Of a stretch of 64,000 bases of DNA, positions 52,483 through 62,194 are shown piece after piece. The notes below the pieces were generated by a model. The model was given only the letters and a program-made list of their open reading frames with translations, made no database searches and was not told the origin of the DNA. Numbering within the stretch: position 1 is the stretch's first letter; the number at the start of each line of letters is the position of its first letter. A program made the translations under genes and the position numbers. This DNA is from Oscarella lobularis (lineage: Eukaryota; Porifera; Homoscleromorpha; Homosclerophorida; Oscarellidae), in assembly GCF_947507565.1 (NCBI RefSeq), contig NC_089175.1:5693733-5757732 (forward strand), read 5' to 3'.

Positions 52483-54018
52483 TCAGTTCATTGGCATATG
52501 GATGTCTTGGTTATTTTCCTGCGTCTTTTGCTTCCCAGCATTCACCAATTGGAACTGAGCGATTTCACCCGTATTTTGCCACAATCTTTCATCTCTACAT
52601 GAGAACGACGCTCTTTTCTCTTTCGGCATCAACTGCAAGTAGCGACGACTGAAGAAACCGCTTTTCCATTCAATCATTAGCCCGGTGGCTAGCCAATCGT
52701 CGAGTGCCTTCACCTGATTTGTACCGGGATGACACAGAGTGAACTGACCTTCGGACATCTCCGCGAGATGCGTGCAAAGTATTGCTTGATATTTATCTCT
52801 CGACGACGTGCACAGATAAAATCTCTGGTCATCGATCTCGAATGCAAGTAGAAACAGAGCACCTGGAGTCGTCAGCGAATTGATTTCGTCTTCCCAAGGA
52901 AAACGCCATCGACGCTGCGGAAGCGTTTCGATGTAAACCGGCGTTGCCTCCTCTTTCGCGCCGGTCGTGAATTCCCCATTGGCGTTCGCAGTGACAAACT
53001 TCGCGCCCGCTTTGATATAAAAAGGGCGAGTCGCGTCGACGATGTGGGACGTACGTTGGAGCTCGTCTTCGATGAATTTGCTCGATGCGATTCGCATGGA
53101 TGTGCACCAGACGGGATCTCTGACGAGCGCGGCGATGGGTAAGACGCGCAAGCACACGACGACTTCCTCGTCGCGTTTGATTGTCAGATCGCGCTTCAAC
53201 GGCTTTCCGATGATTTTCGGATGAAGCAGGACGCGCTCCCTCTTGGAGTAGGTCGCTTCGGAAGTCTTTTTGTCGTTTCTGAATTCTGCGGCGGCTTTGC
53301 TCGCTTTGACTGTCGTTGCAACGTTGGCGTCATTTATAGTGATGCTCGTTGATGATGATTTCGATACTTCGCGATAGACTTTTCCGCCCATGTCGATAGC
53401 GGTGACAAAGTGGGTCACGCCCCCGAGCGGACCTTTGATTGCTCTCGCGCAGGCGGATATACTCGCTTCGGTCGCGTCCGTCAATTCGGGCATGCGCACT
53501 GGCGACTCGGCGTCTCCATCTCGACTCTGCATCCGCTCGGCGCACTCGTTCAGAATGCAATCCTCGACGAACGTTCGTCGAACGGGATCGACGTTGCGCT
53601 TTTCTTCGTCGTACGCGTGAAGTCGAAACGCGTACGTTCGATTTCGAATCTGATGCCCGACGGCGATCTTCGTCTGGCTCTCCACCGTCGATTTCTCGTA
53701 CGACGCTCCGCACTCGAAGGCGACGGCTTGCGAAAGAGGCGCCGTCAGCGTCGTGGTTAGTTTCCGCGTCAGTTCCGCTTTGGACGAAACGGAAAAAGTC
53801 AACTCGGAGTATCCCGTCCCCACCCGAGTTTCCTCGACGCACGGCTCCGGGCCGCCGTTCGCCGTCGTTTCGTCGACGGGAACGGGACGCGCGACGACTT
53901 GCATGAGCCTTTTCGGTTCGGTGGCTTTGATGCCTCGACCGAGACCCCAGCACGCCAGCTGGCTTTCATCGACATGAGGATAGAGCTTGACGTGTTCGGG
54001 AAGCGTCGGCTCGGACAT
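52483..54018 (-). CDS. MACPF-like protein 3 (intronless, 511 residues)
   Basis: Start MSEPTLPEHVKLYPHVDESQ, without the acidic repeats of copies 1 and 2. CWGLGRGIKATEPKRLMQVV, ELTFSVSSKAELTRKL, RNRTYAFRLHAYDEE and the signature GVTHFVTAIDMGGKV (about residue 207) are present. The C-terminal region reads FYLCTSS, FTLCHPG and RRYLQLMP. It is more diverged from copies 1 and 2 in the middle part (KTSEATYSKRERVLLHP), so it is an older duplicate under constraint. The fragment at 45049 derives from this lineage. Confidence 0.7.
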   Translation of the reverse strand: MSEPTLPEHVKLYPHVDESQLACWGLGRGIKATEPKRLMQVVARPVPVDETTANGGPEPCVEETRVGTGYSELTFSVSSKAELTRKLTTTLTAPLSQAVAFECGASYEKSTVESQTKIAVGHQIRNRTYAFRLHAYDEEKRNVDPVRRTFVEDCILNECAERMQSRDGDAESPVRMPELTDATEASISACARAIKGPLGGVTHFVTAIDMGGKVYREVSKSSSTSITINDANVATTVKASKAAAEFRNDKKTSEATYSKRERVLLHPKIIGKPLKRDLTIKRDEEVVVCLRVLPIAALVRDPVWCTSMRIASSKFIEDELQRTSHIVDATRPFYIKAGAKFVTANANGEFTTGAKEEATPVYIETLPQRRWRFPWEDEINSLTTPGALFLLAFEIDDQRFYLCTSSRDKYQAILCTHLAEMSEGQFTLCHPGTNQVKALDDWLATGLMIEWKSGFFSRRYLQLMPKEKRASFSCRDERLWQNTGEIAQFQLVNAGKQKTQENNQDIHMPMN

Positions 54019-54279
54019 CTCGACGTCGAATGCTGTCAGAAGGTTTTGGTCAACTAATATGCCAACTGTACGTGTTAGAGACGTGCGTCATGTCCGGCAT
54101 AGACGAATATGTCTCAAAGGTGAGGGTCTAGCTATTCCGACCTTACCGGTTGAAGGACTTCAAAGGACGTGGAATGACCTACAGTACCAGTTAATTAATT
54201 AAGTAGGAAAGCTTCTGAATGCGGTGGGCGTCACTCTCATAGCCTTAATTGACTCAAGAGTTCTTCATAGAGGTGAAGC

Positions 54280-55078
54280 CTTTTCTCGTTCCTGATGGCA
54301 TATCTTCTTGGTTCACTATCTCAGAGGTCACAGATTCATAGCCCTTGACCAGCTGTCAGAAGGTTTTGGTCGACTAGTTTCTCGCTACCTGTTTTAGCCA
54401 CGCGTACGTCATCTGACATCCCAACTCCATGCCAACTGTGTTAGAGACGTGCGTCACGTCCGGCGTATAGATAGACGAATATTGACTCGCTGCATCTCTC
54501 AAAGGTGATGGTCTATTCCGACCTTTCGGGTTGAAGGACTTCAAAGGATGTGAATGGTCGACCTACAGTACCAGTTAGTTAATTAAGTAGGAAAGCTTCT
54601 TCTCATAACCTTGAGTTCTTCATAGAGGTGAAGCCGTTTCTCGTTCCTGAGGGCATCTCCTCTTGGTTCGCCATCTCAGAGGTCACAGATTCATAGGCCT
54701 TGACCAGCTGAGCTAATCCGATATCTACCTGTGTTCTTTCTACAGTATCATCTTTGTGACGTCAAGGTCGTCCGATACCACGGAGACGCTAATACAGAGT
54801 CTCAAAAAACTGTATTTATTAGACTGTAGTTTTAGTGGCTGTTTTACTGAGGAGTGATAGTCCAGCCATGATCCTTTATCTCGAGGGCCCTTCGCTTGTC
54901 AACTTGAGCATGTGCACCGGCAACTCGATGCCGTATACAACCGCTCGTAGAACTCGTTTGGAATGCAATCCTCCACGAATATTCGTCGAAGGCGATCGAC
55001 GACGCGTTTTTCTTCGTCGTACGCGTGAAGCCGGAACGCGTAGATTCGATTACGAATCTGATGACCGACCTCTGTGAT
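54280..55078 (-). pseudogene. Remnants of at least two MACPF-like copies
   Basis: Two pieces at about 54290-54350 and 54645-54710 match the coding end of the genes at 55979 and 57926 (the reverse complement of CTCTTGGTTCGCCATCTCAG). A third at 54935-55078 reads GHQIRNRIYAFRLHAYDEEK and a degraded VEDCI segment. Between them a roughly 230 bp upstream-like unit occurs twice (from about 54030 and about 54355). Nothing full-length remains. Confidence 0.75.
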
Positions 55079-55525
55079 CACAGGTGTATAACAGGATCAC
55101 AGGGTTTCTGTGATCAGAGGGTAACTGTGATCACAGTCTGTAAATAGGTATCTGTGATCACAGAAGTGAACATCTGTCATCGCAAGGGTATCTGTGATCA
55201 CAAGGGCATCTGTGATCACAAGGGTATCTGTGATCACAGGGAAATTGTGATCACGGGGAAATTGTGATCAGGAAAATGTGATCACAGGAAAATTGTGATC
55301 ACACGGAAATTGTGATCACAGGGAATTTGTGATCACAGTGTAACTTCGATCACAGGGTAACTATAATACCATGATCACAGGGTAACTGTGATCACAGTGT
55401 AACTGTAATCACCGGTTATGTGTGATCACAGGGTAACTGTGATCACCGGTTATGTGTGATCACAGGGTATCTTTTATCACAGGGTATCTGTGATCACAGG
55501 GCATCTGTGATTACAAGGGTAGGTA
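55072..55525. repeat. Minisatellite with TGTGATCACA core
   Basis: About two dozen units of 14-20 bp, typically TGTGATCACAGGGTAAC with variants (GGGAAAT, AAGGGTATC, CCGGTTA). Every unit contains the 10 bp palindrome TGTGATCACA or a one-base variant. The array sits between two copies of CGATTACGAATCTGATGA from a MACPF-like remnant (near 55048 and 55616). Confidence 0.9.
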
Positions 55526-55978
55526 TCTGTTATAGATAATATGGGACCACCAATACGCACACTACACTGCGGTGGCTATTTCCCGTGCGAAGCACGGGCC
55601 ACCTTAACTAGTTCGATTACGAATCTGATGACGGACCTCTGCGCGGGTGCCAGATGGATGCTTAATCATGTGTGCGCAAGGCCGCCCTTTAGACCGGAGG
55701 CCTCCCTAAGGATGTGCCTTTTCGACGACATTGACATATTGGTAGATAAGAGAAGTCTAGGTGCGATAAAACATTGCTTCATTTCAAACGTCAATAAACA
55801 CTAGGTATGGTGTCATTTAGAGAAAACGCAGCTGCACTCCACGTAAGACAGAAACTACAAAAAAAACATATCAAATATTCAAAATCTTTGTTTAGGTGAT
55901 GCGCGTTTATTTTGTTCTTCTCTCGCTTTTCTCCTTCGTCAAGCCCAACGAATTGTCCGTTTATCGTGCTGGGACTCG
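55526..55978. other. No gene seen
   Basis: Starts with a short piece of the MACPF-like remnant (to about 55645), then AT-richer unique DNA up to the 3' end of the next gene. Confidence 0.4.
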
Positions 55979-57505
55979 TCACGTCATCTCCTCTTGGTTC
56001 GCCATCTCAGATGTCGTAGGTTCGTAAGCGTTGACCAATTGAAACTGCGCAAATCCACTTGTCCTCAGCCACGTTTTATCGTGTCGACGCAAGAACGACG
56101 CTCTTTTCTCGCTCGGTATCAGATGCAAGTAGCGATGGCGGAAAAAGCCGCATTTCCACTTAATCGAAAGTGCAGTGCCTCGCCAATCCTGAAGTGCGGC
56201 CGGTTGATTCGAACCGGGATGACACAAGGAGAACAGACCATCGGACGTCTGAGCGACGTGCGTCAAAGCAATCGCACGATAATGATATCTCGACGAAGTG
56301 CACAGGTAAAATCTCTGTCCGTCGATCTTGAATGCGAGTAGAAAAACAGCGCCGGGTGTCTTCAGCAAATCCTGTTTCCCAGGAGAACAAAAACGCTGCG
56401 TAAGCGTTTCAATGTAAACCGTCGTCGCCTGGCCTTTCGATTCGGTCACGCCGAGTTTACCATTCGAATGCGCCGTAATGAATTTTGTGCCCGCTTTCAG
56501 ATAGAAAGGTCGCGTTATGTCGACGAGTTGAGGAAGACGTTGGAGCTCGCTCTCCATGAATTGCCGCGATGCGATTCGCATCGAATGACTCCAGTCGGGA
56601 TTGCGGACGAGTGCGGCGATTGGCAAGACGCGCAAACAGACGACGACTTCGTCGTCGCGCTTGATAATCCGACCGCGCTTCAGCGACTGACCGATGACGT
56701 TCGGATGAAGAATAACGCGCTCGTTTTCCGAGTACGTCGTTTTCGCGTAGTCTTTTCCGTTTCGAATTTTCGCGACAACGCTCGCCGCTGTGACAGCCGT
56801 AGTCAGTCCGAAGCGAGCTTTGTATGACGTCTTGCTCGGCGTCGACGTCGTCGTCACTTCGCGGTAAACTTTTCCGCCCATGTCAATCGAAGCGACGAAG
56901 TGGGTCACGCCGCCGAGGCGACCTACAATTGCCTGGCGACATGCGGATATACTCGCTTCTTTGTTTTTGATCGTCAATTCGGGCATACGCGCGGACGAAT
57001 CGTCTTTCCGCGCGTGGAACTCGTTTCGTATGCATTCCTCCACGAACGTTCGTCGATTCGGAACGGCGTCGCCGCCGCATTCTTCGTCGTCGTACGCGTT
57101 CAGGCGGAACGCGTACGTTCGATTGCGAATTAGATGACCGGCACCGATTTTCGTCTCGCTTTCCGCCACCAATTTGTCGTAGCAGAAACCGCATTCAAAC
57201 GTGACGGCTTTCGCGAAGGGTACCGTCAGCGTCGCGCTCAGTTTTCGCGTCAATTCCGACTTCGACGAAACGCGAAACGTCACTTCGGAGTAGCCCGCGC
57301 CGACGCGCGTTTCCTCGACGCACGGCCGCGCGGACGTCGTCGCCTCGTCGACGGGAACGGGACGCGCGACGATTTGCATGAGCCTTTTCGGTTCGGTGGC
57401 CTTGATGCCACGACCCAGTCCCCAGCACGCCAATTGGCTTTCGTCGACGTGCGGGTAAATCTCGACCTTTTTGGGAAGGGGAATCGTCGTCGGTATCTCT
57501 GACAT
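55979..57505 (-). CDS. MACPF-like protein 4 (intronless, 508 residues)
   Basis: The most divergent intact member. It opens MSEIPTTIPLPKKVEIYPHV and keeps CWGLGRGIKATEPKRLMQIV, EVTFRVSSKSELTRKL, RNRTYAFRLNAYDDEE and the signature GVTHFVASIDMGGKV (about residue 206). The C-terminal region has FYLCTSS, FSLCHPG, HRYLHLIPSEKRASF and AQFQLVNA. Two adjacent Cys-containing strands (TFECGFCYDK) are shared with copy 5 only. A TATA-like CATATAAAG lies at 57549-57557, about 45 bp before the start. No signal peptide is present. Confidence 0.7.
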   Translation of the reverse strand: MSEIPTTIPLPKKVEIYPHVDESQLACWGLGRGIKATEPKRLMQIVARPVPVDEATTSARPCVEETRVGAGYSEVTFRVSSKSELTRKLSATLTVPFAKAVTFECGFCYDKLVAESETKIGAGHLIRNRTYAFRLNAYDDEECGGDAVPNRRTFVEECIRNEFHARKDDSSARMPELTIKNKEASISACRQAIVGRLGGVTHFVASIDMGGKVYREVTTTSTPSKTSYKARFGLTTAVTAASVVAKIRNGKDYAKTTYSENERVILHPNVIGQSLKRGRIIKRDDEVVVCLRVLPIAALVRNPDWSHSMRIASRQFMESELQRLPQLVDITRPFYLKAGTKFITAHSNGKLGVTESKGQATTVYIETLTQRFCSPGKQDLLKTPGAVFLLAFKIDGQRFYLCTSSRYHYRAIALTHVAQTSDGLFSLCHPGSNQPAALQDWRGTALSIKWKCGFFRHRYLHLIPSEKRASFLRRHDKTWLRTSGFAQFQLVNAYEPTTSEMANQEEMT

Positions 57506-57925
57506 CTCGACTTGTTTTAGATGAAAATTGTTGGCTTTGATGTCGTCTTTATATGTTTGACGTGCGGTTTCGGCGGCCGGATGAGCGTCGTTACCTTTGT
57601 TATAAAATGCCGGTAAATTTCCTCTTATTCCCCATCGCGTGACGTAGAATCCCCATCGCGTGACGTAGAAATGGTTTACGGGGGAGTCAAACCGCCCCCC
57701 TCAACGATGCAAATTCTTTTCCTGAGTTCATCCATTACGTAAACGGGAATTGTACCTTGGTTATAGATGAGAAAGATCCTTACAAAATACATTGGAAGTT
57801 TGCTGAAGGCGATTTATACAAGAAGTCATCGTCATCATGCAATCATTGTTCTATTTCATCTGAGGTCAGTTACTGAGTAAGAGAGACAAATATATCTTGG
57901 TCTACGGATGCGTTCTAGCAAAAGG
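57506..57925. other. Promoter region and spacer between MACPF-like genes 4 and 5
   Basis: TATA-like box at 57549-57557 and a short direct repeat of CCCCATCGCGTGACGTAGAA (two copies, 57630-57671), each with a TGACGTA half-CRE. Similar CGTGACGTAGAA occurs upstream of gene 5 (about 59609). No gene is seen. Confidence 0.45.
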
Positions 57926-59479
57926 TCAATTTATCTTGAGAGCCGTCTCTGAAATCTCGTCATCGTTCGCCATCTCAGACGTCACCGGTTCAGAAGCGTT
58001 GATCAACTGGAACTGAGACAATCCATCCGTGTTCTGCCAGCGTCTATCATCTCTGCGTAAGAACACCGCTTTTTTCTCATTCGGCATCAGTTGCAAGTAG
58101 CGACGGCTGAAGAAGCCACTCCTCCACTCGATCGACAGTGGAGTGGCTCGCCAATCGTGAAGCGCCGCCGATCGATTCGAACCGGGATGACACAAGGAGA
58201 ACAGACCATCAGACGTCTGAGCGACATGCGTGGCAGCGACGGCTTCATACCGAGATCTCGACGACGTGCTCAGATAAAACTTCTGACCGTCGATATCGAA
58301 TGCAAGTAGGAAAGCAGCGCCAGGAGTCTTTAGCAAATCGTTATGACTCTCCCAAGGAAAATGCCATCGCTCGGAAAGGGGTTCAATGTAAACCGGCGTC
58401 GCGTGGCCTTTCACTTCGGTCGTGCCCAGTTTTCCGTGGGCGTGCGCCGTGACGAAACCCCTCCCCGCTTTGAGATAGAAGGGTCGCTTCAAGTCGACGA
58501 CGTGGGGAAGACGTTGGAGCTCGTCCTCGATGAATTTCCGCGATGCGATTCGCATCGAATCGGCCCAGACGGGATGGCGGACGAGCGCGGCGATGGGCAA
58601 GACGCGCAAGCACACGACGACTTCCTCGTCGCGTTTGATCGTCTGATCGCGCTTCAATCGCTTGCCGATGATGTTTGGGTGGAGAAAGACGCGCTCGTTT
58701 TTCGAGTAAGTCGTCTGGGTGCTTCCTTGATCGTTTCTGAATTTCGCCGCCGCGTTCGCTGCTTGGATTGTCACTGCAGCGTGTCCATCGGTTACGGTCT
58801 TGCTCCTCGTCGATGTCGTCGCGATTTCGCGATAGACTTTTCCGCCCATGTCGATGGCGGCGACGAAGTGTGTCACGCCCCCGAGGGGACCGACGATTGC
58901 TCGACGGCACGCGGATACGCTCGCCTCCTTGTTTTCGCTCGTCAATTCGGGCATGCGCGCGGGCGAATCGGTCTTTCCGTTACAACTCCGCTCGTCGAAT
59001 TCGTTCAGGATGCAATCCTCCACGAACGTTCGCGAAACGGGATCGACGACGTGCTTTCTCTCGTCGTACGCGTGAAGACGAAACGTGTAGGTGCGATTAC
59101 GAATTTGATGGCCGACAGCGATCTTCGACCCGCTGTCCGCCATCGTCTTCTCGTAGCAGAAACCGCATTCGAAAGTGACCGCTTTCGAAAAGGGCGCCGA
59201 CAGCGTCGAACTCAAGTTCCTCGTCAATTCCGTCTTCGACGAGACCTTGAACGTCACTTCGGAGTACCCCGTTCCCACGCGCGTTTCCTCGACGCACGGC
59301 GACGTCGCGATCGTCTCGTCGTCGTTCGTTTCGTCGACGGGAACGGGTCGTGCGACGACTTGCATGAGCCTTTTGGGCTCGGTGGCCTTGATTCCGCGAC
59401 CGAGTCCCCAGCACGCCAATTGGCTTTCGTCGACGTGCGGGAACACCTTCACTTGTCCTGCAAACGACGCTTCTGACAT
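57926..59479 (-). CDS. MACPF-like protein 5 (intronless, 517 residues)
   Basis: Start MSEASFAGQVKVFPHVDESQ. Landmarks: CWGLGRGIKATEPKRLMQVV, EVTFKVSSKTELTRNL, TFECGFCYEK, RNRTYTFRLHAYDE, and the signature GVTHFVAAIDMGGKV (about residue 210). The C-terminal region (about residues 390-500) has KFYLSTSS, FSLCHPG, RRYLQLMPNEKKA and SQFQLINA. A TATA-like CATAAATAC is at 59518-59526. Antisense frames of up to 377 codons arise from its strong GC-ending codon use and are not genes. Confidence 0.72.
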   Translation of the reverse strand: MSEASFAGQVKVFPHVDESQLACWGLGRGIKATEPKRLMQVVARPVPVDETNDDETIATSPCVEETRVGTGYSEVTFKVSSKTELTRNLSSTLSAPFSKAVTFECGFCYEKTMADSGSKIAVGHQIRNRTYTFRLHAYDERKHVVDPVSRTFVEDCILNEFDERSCNGKTDSPARMPELTSENKEASVSACRRAIVGPLGGVTHFVAAIDMGGKVYREIATTSTRSKTVTDGHAAVTIQAANAAAKFRNDQGSTQTTYSKNERVFLHPNIIGKRLKRDQTIKRDEEVVVCLRVLPIAALVRHPVWADSMRIASRKFIEDELQRLPHVVDLKRPFYLKAGRGFVTAHAHGKLGTTEVKGHATPVYIEPLSERWHFPWESHNDLLKTPGAAFLLAFDIDGQKFYLSTSSRSRYEAVAATHVAQTSDGLFSLCHPGSNRSAALHDWRATPLSIEWRSGFFSRRYLQLMPNEKKAVFLRRDDRRWQNTDGLSQFQLINASEPVTSEMANDDEISETALKIN

Positions 59480-59834
59480 CTCGATTCTTTATTCGATGTC
59501 ACCTTCGATGATGCTGTGTATTTATGCTCGTAGAGCCGTCACCTGGCGTGCGGTTTAGTCCGGATGGGCTTCACTTCCAGCGTGTGGGAGTCGAATGACT
59601 ATCCTCTGCGTGACGTAGAACGTCTTTGTTTTTGGCGGCTTCCGCTCGGAAGTAGCAGTCTGACGTCACTTACGAAGCCTGCGTGTGTTCAAACTAGAAA
59701 TGACAAGATTCGTCGTTTCCGGAAAGTGTTACTTTATGTTATAAACTCGAAACGAAGATCAAGAAACGAAACGTCGAACACGACAAGGCACAAGACAGCA
59801 CAGACCCCTCCCTCTCCCCCCAAGGAACAATTCA
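59480..59834. other. Upstream region of MACPF-like gene 5, downstream of LRR gene 1
   Basis: Contains the TATA-like site at 59518 and the CGTGACGTAGAA motif at about 59609. No gene is supported; the plus-strand frame 59564-59890 runs into the antisense of the LRR gene. Confidence 0.4.
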
Positions 59835-60512
59835 CTACCAATTATACGTCTGAGCATAGCGTCTCACCGCATCCATCCCTTCTCCAATAACATGCATGGG
59901 TGGGGCAGAGATCTTATCATCGTCTTCCACGCCGAGCTGTTGTAGGCTTTGCATGAGAGCAACGGCTCGGGGTATGCTTCTCAGTGAGGGATTTTCCCTC
60001 ACGTAGAGCTCCTTCAGTGAACTCATGCCTGCGATGGGAGCTAAGCCCGGTTCGGTGAAGCGATTTCCACCCAGTCTCAACGTCTGAAGAGTTCTCATGT
60101 ATCTGAAATTGCTTGGTAGTTCTGTTAGGCGATTTCCGTAGGCATTTAGAAGCGTTAGTTTGCCCAGCTCGGCTATTTCAGGTGGAAGTGCGCTGAGGGT
60201 ATTCGAATGGACTCTCAATCGTTCCAAGTTGATGAGCGATTTGATGGAATTGGGTATGGACGTTAGACCGCAGCCTTCCATGTCGAGAACGGTCAGCGTT
60301 CGCGTTGTCGTTTGAAGAACGCCTCTGATGTCGATGTCTGGGAGGGGTAGCAACGATAGGTCGAGTTTCTTGCCAGTTACTATGTCGTTTTTGACGACGT
60401 CCTCGACTTTACGCGTCTCGTGGCTCGAGCAAAACTCCCATTCGGTGTAGGAAGACATGACCCCTGGACTCTGGATGAGTCTCCTGCGCTCTGTAAGGGA
60501 ATTTCCCCACAA
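59835..60512 (-). CDS. Small leucine-rich-repeat protein 1 (225 residues)
   Basis: One frame without signal peptide. About five LRRs of the 23-residue cytoplasmic type follow one another from about residue 70: LTVLDMEGCGLTSIPNSIKS, LERLRVHSNTLSALPPEI, LTLLNAYGNRLTELPSN, LQTLRLGGNRF and LKELYVRENPSL. The C-terminal cap ends AVRRYAQTYNW. The repeat style resembles SHOC2/PIRL-type intracellular LRR proteins that act as protein-binding scaffolds; the partner is unknown. A TATA-like GTATAAACAG with a GGGCGG upstream lies at 60551-60565. Confidence 0.85.
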   Translation of the reverse strand: MWGNSLTERRRLIQSPGVMSSYTEWEFCSSHETRKVEDVVKNDIVTGKKLDLSLLPLPDIDIRGVLQTTTRTLTVLDMEGCGLTSIPNSIKSLINLERLRVHSNTLSALPPEIAELGKLTLLNAYGNRLTELPSNFRYMRTLQTLRLGGNRFTEPGLAPIAGMSSLKELYVRENPSLRSIPRAVALMQSLQQLGVEDDDKISAPPMHVIGEGMDAVRRYAQTYNW

Positions 60513-60735
60513 TGGAACACGTCATTGAAAGTGACGTAGGGTGAGAGCTCTGTTTATACCGCCCACAAGCCATGCAGTATCTCCTATTAATTTTCATTGA
60601 AAATTATAAACTATAGCAAGAACAGAGGAGAAGTACGTAAACGATTCTTTGTACTTCACCGTCTCGCACTCAATGTTTCATATGTTATTTACTATTATCG
60701 ATCTACAATTCTGCAACTCCCAGTTCAAAAAATCA

Positions 60736-61374
60736 CTATCTATTTTCTCTAGCATACCTCCTGACCTCTTCCATATCTATTTTCCCATCAGTCACTTCCA
60801 CCTGTGGTTTCTCGATGTCGTTCTCTCCGACGTCGAGAATTTGTAGGCTTCGTTTCTTTGCTATGTAGTGCGGTATGACCTTCATTGACTCATTCTCTCT
60901 CAAGTAGAGCTCCTCCAGAGATCGCATTCCCGCAAGGGCGCCAAGACCGCTGTTGCCGATTCGATTTCCGCCAAGACGAAGTACCTTCAATTTTTTTAAC
61001 CTTCTAAATTCTGTAGGTAACCATGACAATTGATTAGCAAACGCTTTGAGACGCGTCAGACACTTGAGACTGCCCATAGAGCGCGGAAGGGCTTTGAGAT
61101 CGTTTGACTCGATCCGGAGATGTTGCAGATTGACGAGACGGTCTATCGAATTGGGTATCGACGTCAGACCGCATCCAGATACGTCCAGAATCGCTATGGT
61201 CGTCACTGCAGTCGATAAAATATCTGTGAAGGCGACGTGGGACAGTCCGCCGTGAAGGTCGAGCTTTACCCCGTCTGGTGTGTCGTCGTCGTCGCCCTGA
61301 ATGTCTTCTACTGCTTTGCGTGCACCGTGGATCATCCAGTCGGTCGACATCGTCGTAAGAAATTCCTGACCCAC
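60736..61374 (-). CDS. Small leucine-rich-repeat protein 2 (212 residues)
   Basis: The same layout as LRR protein 1: an N-terminal acidic segment (QGDDDDTPDG), then LRRs (IAILDVSGCGLTSIPNSIDR, LQHLRIESNDLKALPRSM, LTRLKAFANQLSWLPTEF, LKVLRLGGNRIG, LEELYLRENESM) and the cap EEVRRYAREN. No signal or membrane segment is visible. An earlier start is possible only by splicing; the frame begins MGQEFLTTMSTDWM, so the second Met is an alternative start. The gene is a tandem duplicate on the same strand. Confidence 0.85.
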   Translation of the reverse strand: MGQEFLTTMSTDWMIHGARKAVEDIQGDDDDTPDGVKLDLHGGLSHVAFTDILSTAVTTIAILDVSGCGLTSIPNSIDRLVNLQHLRIESNDLKALPRSMGSLKCLTRLKAFANQLSWLPTEFRRLKKLKVLRLGGNRIGNSGLGALAGMRSLEELYLRENESMKVIPHYIAKKRSLQILDVGENDIEKPQVEVTDGKIDMEEVRRYARENR

Positions 61375-61603
61375 TCGCGCTACGGAGTCGAAGAAGTTTC
61401 AGTTTCGACGCCTTTTTCCTGCTCCAGGAGCTTCCCGCAAAGCTTCGCACCGGGCCGCCGGCGTCCATGAAATTGTCTTCAGCTAGGCGCACGCTTTACT
61501 CACGACAAAACACACCGACAGGACAGGCAATGTACGATCTCATGCAAGCAGCTATACATGCGTTGAAAAGAAGTCCGGCTGAACCACTCAAGTTCTCTCC
61601 TCT

Positions 61604-62194
61604 TTATCGCCTTCGAGAGCGTTTGGCGAAGCTTTCCGTTTCCCTGATGTCAATGTCGTCCACGCAATCAATGTAAAGGTTCTCGTTTTCAGCAATGTAA
61701 TCTGGAAGTTCTGTCAAGTTCGGATTTTCTTTCAGGTAGAGTTTTTCCAAGGCTCTCATGTTTCTTATGACTCCCAAGCCGTATTGACTGTCGGTCCCAA
61801 ATTCGTTGCCGCCGAGACGAAGTATTTTTAGCTTGCACAGGCTTTCAAATTCTTTTGGAAGCCAGGACAATTTATTTCCGTACGCTCGCAGTCGCGTCAA
61901 TCGCGTAAGATGGCCGATAGATCTCGGAAGCTCCTCGAGGTTGTTACGTTCCACTCTCAAGCGCTGAAGATTTTTCAGACGACTGATCGACTCTGGTATG
62001 GACGCCAGACAGCAGCCTCCTATATTGAGCACCGTGAGGGTTGTGGGGATTTCACTTATGATAGAGCGAAGGCTTGGACGCTTGAGGAGGGAGTGGCCCT
62101 CGAATCGAAGGCGTTTTCCGTTTGGCATTTCGGGAGGGTCTTGGACGTTTTCTAATATTATGTCTTCGTCATCAACAACCCAGCTTAACGCCAT
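61604..62194 (-). CDS. Small leucine-rich-repeat protein 3 (196 residues)
   Basis: Third tandem copy, starting MALSWVVDDEDIILENVQDP. LRRs: LTVLNIGGCCLASIPESISR, LQRLRVERNNLEELPRSI, LTRLRAYGNKLSWLPKEF, LKILRLGGNEFG and LEKLYLKENPNL. The C-terminus differs from copies 1 and 2 (ends FAKRSRRR, basic), having lost the RRYA cap. Expected to be intracellular. Confidence 0.83.
   Translation of the reverse strand: MALSWVVDDEDIILENVQDPPEMPNGKRLRFEGHSLLKRPSLRSIISEIPTTLTVLNIGGCCLASIPESISRLKNLQRLRVERNNLEELPRSIGHLTRLTRLRAYGNKLSWLPKEFESLCKLKILRLGGNEFGTDSQYGLGVIRNMRALEKLYLKENPNLTELPDYIAENENLYIDCVDDIDIRETESFAKRSRRR

Noticed and set aside
55072-55525. Possible CRISPR-like array or bacterial regulator sites (TGTGATCACA)
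   Set aside because: Spacers are only a few bases and repetitive, there are no cas genes, and the surroundings are animal. It is a minisatellite.
58343-59476. Plus-strand open frame of 377 codons antisense to MACPF-like gene 5
   Set aside because: The GC-rich third positions of the real gene leave antisense frames open. Similar antisense frames occur opposite all five paralogues, and the sequence has no domain of its own.
42873-59479. Bacterial origin of the whole MACPF-like segment (contamination)
   Set aside because: Paralogues are interleaved with intron-containing animal genes, have pseudogene fragments within the array and TATA boxes, and are spaced like eukaryotic genes without operons. 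Ancient transfer remains possible but contamination does not fit.
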